Part shown: positions 60,316-64,000 of the stretch, in pieces
How positions within the stretch are numbered: position 1 is the first letter of the stretch
Layout of the letters: every line of letters begins with the position of its first letter
Origin: Straminergon stramineum
Taxonomy: Eukaryota; Streptophyta; Bryopsida; Hypnales; Calliergonaceae
Assembly (NCBI GenBank): GCA_963920665.1
Contig: OY987269.1
Span: 11,162,501 to 11,226,500 of the forward strand
Direction: 5' to 3'
Length of the DNA stretch: 64,000 bases
Program-made: the position numbers and the translations under genes
Notes under the pieces: generated by a model
Database searches by the model: none
The model's input: only the letters and a program-made list of their open reading frames with translations
Told to the model about the DNA's origin: nothing

Positions 60316-61029
60316 AATTACAATTCAAAATTTTTTTGATAAAACTTATCACAATGTTGACTTTTTATTCAATTTAAAGCAAATTCCTAGAAGATCAAAA
60401 GAAGCATTGAGCATTTTAGGGGTTCATGATTTTGGAAAGCATGTACAACCAAAATAAAAAAACATTGAAAATTTTATAGATGAACTCCATTTGCTAATGT
60501 CCAATCTCTTCTTAGAACATTGGATTGTCAAACCCATACCCTTGTCTCTATTCACCAAATGTCATTATTTTTAAAGATGTTTTTTTGACTTTTAAACTTG
60601 AATTTTTACCCTTTTTTCTATAAAGTATTTGTTTTTCTCTGGGCCCTTTCAAACATCTGAATTCCAAAGGTTAATTTTATTTTTCATCTAAAGTTTGAAG
60701 TGAGTTCGAAGATGGATCTGCTGCCCTCATGCAACAAGCATATAAGATAACTCCACATCCAAGTAATGCTTTAAACACTGGACATATTTTACTATTATAA
60801 AATTTGCATAAGGATTTGATTCTCTACATTTCCTAAATATGAAAAGTTGTAGTCTGTCTTTTGAGTGGATAGTGAGGAGGGATGTCTGAGGCAATTAAAA
60901 TTGTATCCAATTTTAATTGCACAAGCCCCCCTCTCCCACTCGTGGGAAAAAACAGTAACCCCCATTTGAGAACAGACTGTACCCCGCTCACTCTTGTATT
61001 TTTCAAAATGAAATCTTCTCACAATCGAT

Positions 61030-61175
61030 ATGGGATAATTCGTATCCGTATCTGTTTCCATGTATGTTGTTCGTATCAGTATTTGTTTCCATATCCATAT
61101 CCGTTTCCATGTATACTATTCATATCTGTATCTGTTTCCGTATCCGTATCTATTTTCGTATTCATATCCGTATAA
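61030..61175. repeat. Degenerate GTATCC/TTTCC microsatellite
   Basis: Imperfect repeats of CGTATCCGTATCTGTTTCC with variants (CATATCCATATCCGTTTCC, TTCGTATTCATATCC) run for about 145 bp. The pattern mixes six-base GTATCC-like and longer units. Confidence 0.75.
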
Positions 61176-62461
61176 TATGGTATATATATTGTATCAAGAT
61201 CAACGGCAAGGAAGGGGGTGTTTTTATTTTATTTTTAAAATGATCAATGGCTACTAATTTTTTAAGGGAGGGGGCGGGGCTAATTAATTGAGCAAGAAGT
61301 GCTCTGTCTTTTGAGTGGATAGTAAATGAGAACTCACATTCTAAATGCCTTCATTAACAAATAGAAGGCATTAAAATAAATATTATTAAAGTTCTAAATG
61401 AATAATCATAATGTATACTAAGAAGACAATGTTGGGGCATAAAAAAATTCATTCATGGATGGTTTTTAGATGAACAATGGTAATTATTATATTTCCCAAC
61501 CCTCTTGTATGTAACTAAATGCATCAACATCAGTAATTTGATTGTTCAACCAAATTTGAAATACACATTGAAAATGTGTTAAAAAATACTTTAAAAAAGC
61601 ATCCATAAACTGTATGAATTTCCTTTTTGAATGGCCTAAAGTTTATTCAAGGACAAGGGCTAAGTACTTGTTGCCACCTTATATGAATTTGATATTCATG
61701 ATACAACTGAAAACTTTGAAAACTCCTTTTAAATTTATTTAAAAACAGACCAATAATATGGTTTAAAAGGAAAATATATGTCATACATTTGTCTCTCAAG
61801 CATCTTCTTTTATAGAAAAATCAACAATACCACTATGAGGAAATTTCCAACACCATCAAGTGCAATACTCCATCAAGCAACACTCCCCAAATATGGACGA
61901 ACAAACTATTCTTTCCGACTTGACAAGGTTCGCTAACGTCATCCAAACAAACGCAGAAATCAGCATTGGCTTTGGGGTTTATAAAATTTTACTGAAAAGT
62001 AATTTGAAGGGTCCACTCTCCTCCAAATGTGGAATCATCCCTAAAATGGTTGATTTGTGAACCTCCTCCCGTGATTGCAAAATACGAGGACTTGGTTCTC
62101 CACTTCCACCTGAGATGATGAACGGTACTTGCACTATGTAAGCCAGCCTTGGGATATGTGCTTGAGATAAATACACCCTGAAGTAACAGACCAGTGCCCT
62201 CTCCTAAGAAAAGCACTGAGAGCCGAGGAAGTGCTTATGAGACTCTTTCTGAATTTCTGAAGAAGGGAGGGTATCAATCACCTCAAAATCCTTCACCAAA
62301 CACGTCCCAATAGTGCCGTCAAAGCTTAATTGCTATTTCATAAGACGGTCTTGAAACAAAAATAAATGAAAGCTCACCTATAGTGGTGTGCCATTTTCAA
62401 CAATGATTGAAAGGCTGAGCATGCACTCCATTCAGTATAGAATGCACTAAAATGCTTCGCC

Positions 62462-64000
62462 CTAGTTTTGCATACTGCCAAGTACCTTGTGTAAATGAGG
62501 GTACTGCTTTTCCAAGTTCTCCGCACCAAAAATGGTGACATAACCCGTCACAAAGAATATAAGACAGCCGACGAATAAAAGTAGAACACCACTCCCAAGT
62601 CTCACACCAGTTTTGATCCCTTCTCCGCGATCAGCTTCCTCTTGAGGTTGTAGAGCCTCGGAGTCAACGTGGTTTATTAAATCAACTCGACCGAGTTTGT
62701 TTGTCAATAGAATGAAACCTGGTATGATGAAGATAACTAGGACTCCTCCAGTCGATCCAAGAATTGAGAATACCTTCACAAGTGGAGCAATACAAGTGAT
62801 AAGTAAAGTGAAACACCAAATGATACCTACTCCCACGGTTTGGATGCCTACCTCCTTCAAAGTACAGTAGTCTTCTCATTCAGTTGAAGCAAAATATGAA
62901 AATAAGCCAGAAGGATAAGGACCTTAAATGACAATTTGGATATAGCAACAGTGCAGGAATCTCACAGTTCCAAGATCGGAGGTCACTAAAGAAGTTGCCA
63001 AAGCACAGCTACAGATAAAGAGCGTTAGAGAAACGTGCAAGGTCTCTGAGAAACCCTCAGGAATTCGACCACGCAATACATATCTAACACCATCGTCCAA
63101 TATGGCCCTGCACGGATAGTGACACACAGGGAAACACACCATTGACACCTGCAGCAATATAAAAGAGTCGTCAAAAAGCCCTCCAACTAAATAATATGAA
63201 AAATCTGAGAAAATTCTTGTACCTGAAAGCTTAGCAGCATCAAAAGAATATAGAACTATTACAGGCGGAGAAAAGATAAATGTATTCTTTTCACATCTGC
63301 ACGAAATTCCAAAGAGTATTTTACTTGACTTGAAAATCAAATATGATATAAAAATATTATTGATCACAGTACGAGAGCATTTGCAAAGAAGTGGTTACAG
63401 AAAGCCCAGTTGACTTTCCAATACCTCTAACGCCATTTAGGTTGAATATGAATACATTAAGGTAGAATACATTGAAGGATTTTTCATATTGTAAATATGG
63501 TGATTATTGTGCACAATGAATATCGAGAGGAAGGGTAATAGGAAGTATACCACAGCCATTCCAATACGTGCAATGTTAAGAAAGTGGTTGCTGTGGCCAA
63601 AACTGATGAGGACATCGCTTGCTACATCAGGGAATAACAAGTAACCAAATTCACCCACCTGCAAAACTTTGAGATTTGTCAGGACAGACATGTCCATCTT
63701 CTTTGCATCTCGTAGAGACGGTTGAAAACATGCAATAAAAAGCATCCATAAAACGTATCTGAGAGAAGAGACCTCAGGATGCAAACGATATGATATATCA
63801 TAGCACTAGCACTAGTCCTGCACATAAATTACTACCAATCACAGTCGGACAAGATTCAGCTCAGAATTTTACGCTTGTACAGAGTCTTGCAGGAGCCAGC
63901 TAAAATAGCAGTGATCATGACGAATGTGCATCTGGAGGAAACAGTGGACTGTATCTTACCAAGCAGTAGCTAATGAGGCATATTGTCATAGAGATTATGA
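62462..64000 (-). CDS. Amino-acid transporter, SLC38/AVT (Aa_trans) type, 3' part
   Basis: This gene enters from beyond 64000. Four 3' exons are well supported on the minus strand (63658-63551, 63255-63223, 63148-62966, 62773-62462, stop at 62462), all joined in phase 0. They encode VGEFGYLLFPDVASDVLISF, NIARIGMAV, an 11-residue exon FYILLMLLSFQ, VSMVCFPVCHYPCRAILDDG, DLGTVFSILGSTGGV and LVIFIIPGFILL: the late transmembrane segments and the FGYLLF and VFSILGSTGG signatures of SLC38/AVT-type carriers, which move neutral amino acids across plasma or vacuolar membranes. A hydrophilic loop (TNKLGRV...) and one more membrane segment end the protein. Further upstream, exon ends at 63960 (GTAAGA donor) and within about 63660-63770 are likely but unresolved. 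The substrate is not predictable. Confidence 0.75.

Larger units (their letters stand above)
56281..62461. other. Intergenic region, P450 promoter then AT-rich repeats
   Basis: The first part is promoter/5' flank of the minus-strand P450. Moderately GC-balanced sequence at 57600-58050 carries a 132-codon plus frame and a 71-codon minus frame, neither recognisable. Beyond 58500 lie a fragment of the TTAA foldback family (58515-58620), a 91-bp CACTA-like element (60225-60315) and a GTATCC-type repeat (61030-61175). The last part up to 62461 is probably 3' UTR of the transporter gene. No gene is supported. Confidence 0.5.

Overview
This window reads as nuclear DNA of a land plant, most likely a seed-free plant such as a moss. 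The evidence is: spliced genes with GT..AG introns; plant-type proteins (a chloroplast RETICULATA-related protein, plant TOM7 and TIM21, a CYP85-clan P450); a TTTAGGG telomere-type repeat; and an IQUB-like gene, a family tied to motile cilia that I would expect only in plants with swimming sperm. Every exon model was made by eye from reading frame, GT/AG sites and remembered family sequence. Each chain was checked for exact frame closure across exons, but none was tested against transcripts.

Layout. 1-2.9 kb: AT-rich repeats. 3.0-4.3 kb (+): intron-less RETICULATA-related gene. 5.3-7.7 kb (-): four-exon JMJD7/JMJ32-type JmjC hydroxylase with a duplicated leader. 9.2 kb (+): small hydrophilic protein. 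11.8-13.8 kb (+): five-exon TIM21. 18.5-22.3 kb (-): eight-exon WD40-like protein. 22.9-35.5 kb: repeat desert dominated by one 8.8-kb element with inverted ends, a 10-bp target duplication and an internal ~189-bp tandem array. 35.6 kb (+): 58-residue TOM7. 36-43 kb: repeats. 43.5-46.2 kb (-): seven-exon IQUB-like gene. About 49.8-50.6 kb: possible noncoding transcription unit. 51.1-56.3 kb (-): nine-exon P450. 56-62 kb: repeats. 62.5-64 kb (-): 3' part of an SLC38/AVT-type amino-acid transporter that runs off the window.

The genes do not form a pathway. TIM21 and TOM7 both serve mitochondrial protein import (inner and outer membrane), but they lie 22 kb apart with an unrelated gene between them, so their proximity is probably chance. 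No CRISPR, rRNA or tRNA gene was recognised.

The most striking content is the intergenic DNA. There are five short CACTA-type elements (four with exact 3-bp target duplications and one with 2 of 3 bases), a PIF/Harbinger-like element with TAA duplications, TTAA-bounded foldback elements with dispersed fragments, a two-copy inverted-repeat family, the 8.8-kb element, and several local tandem duplications inside introns, leaders and trailers of the genes.
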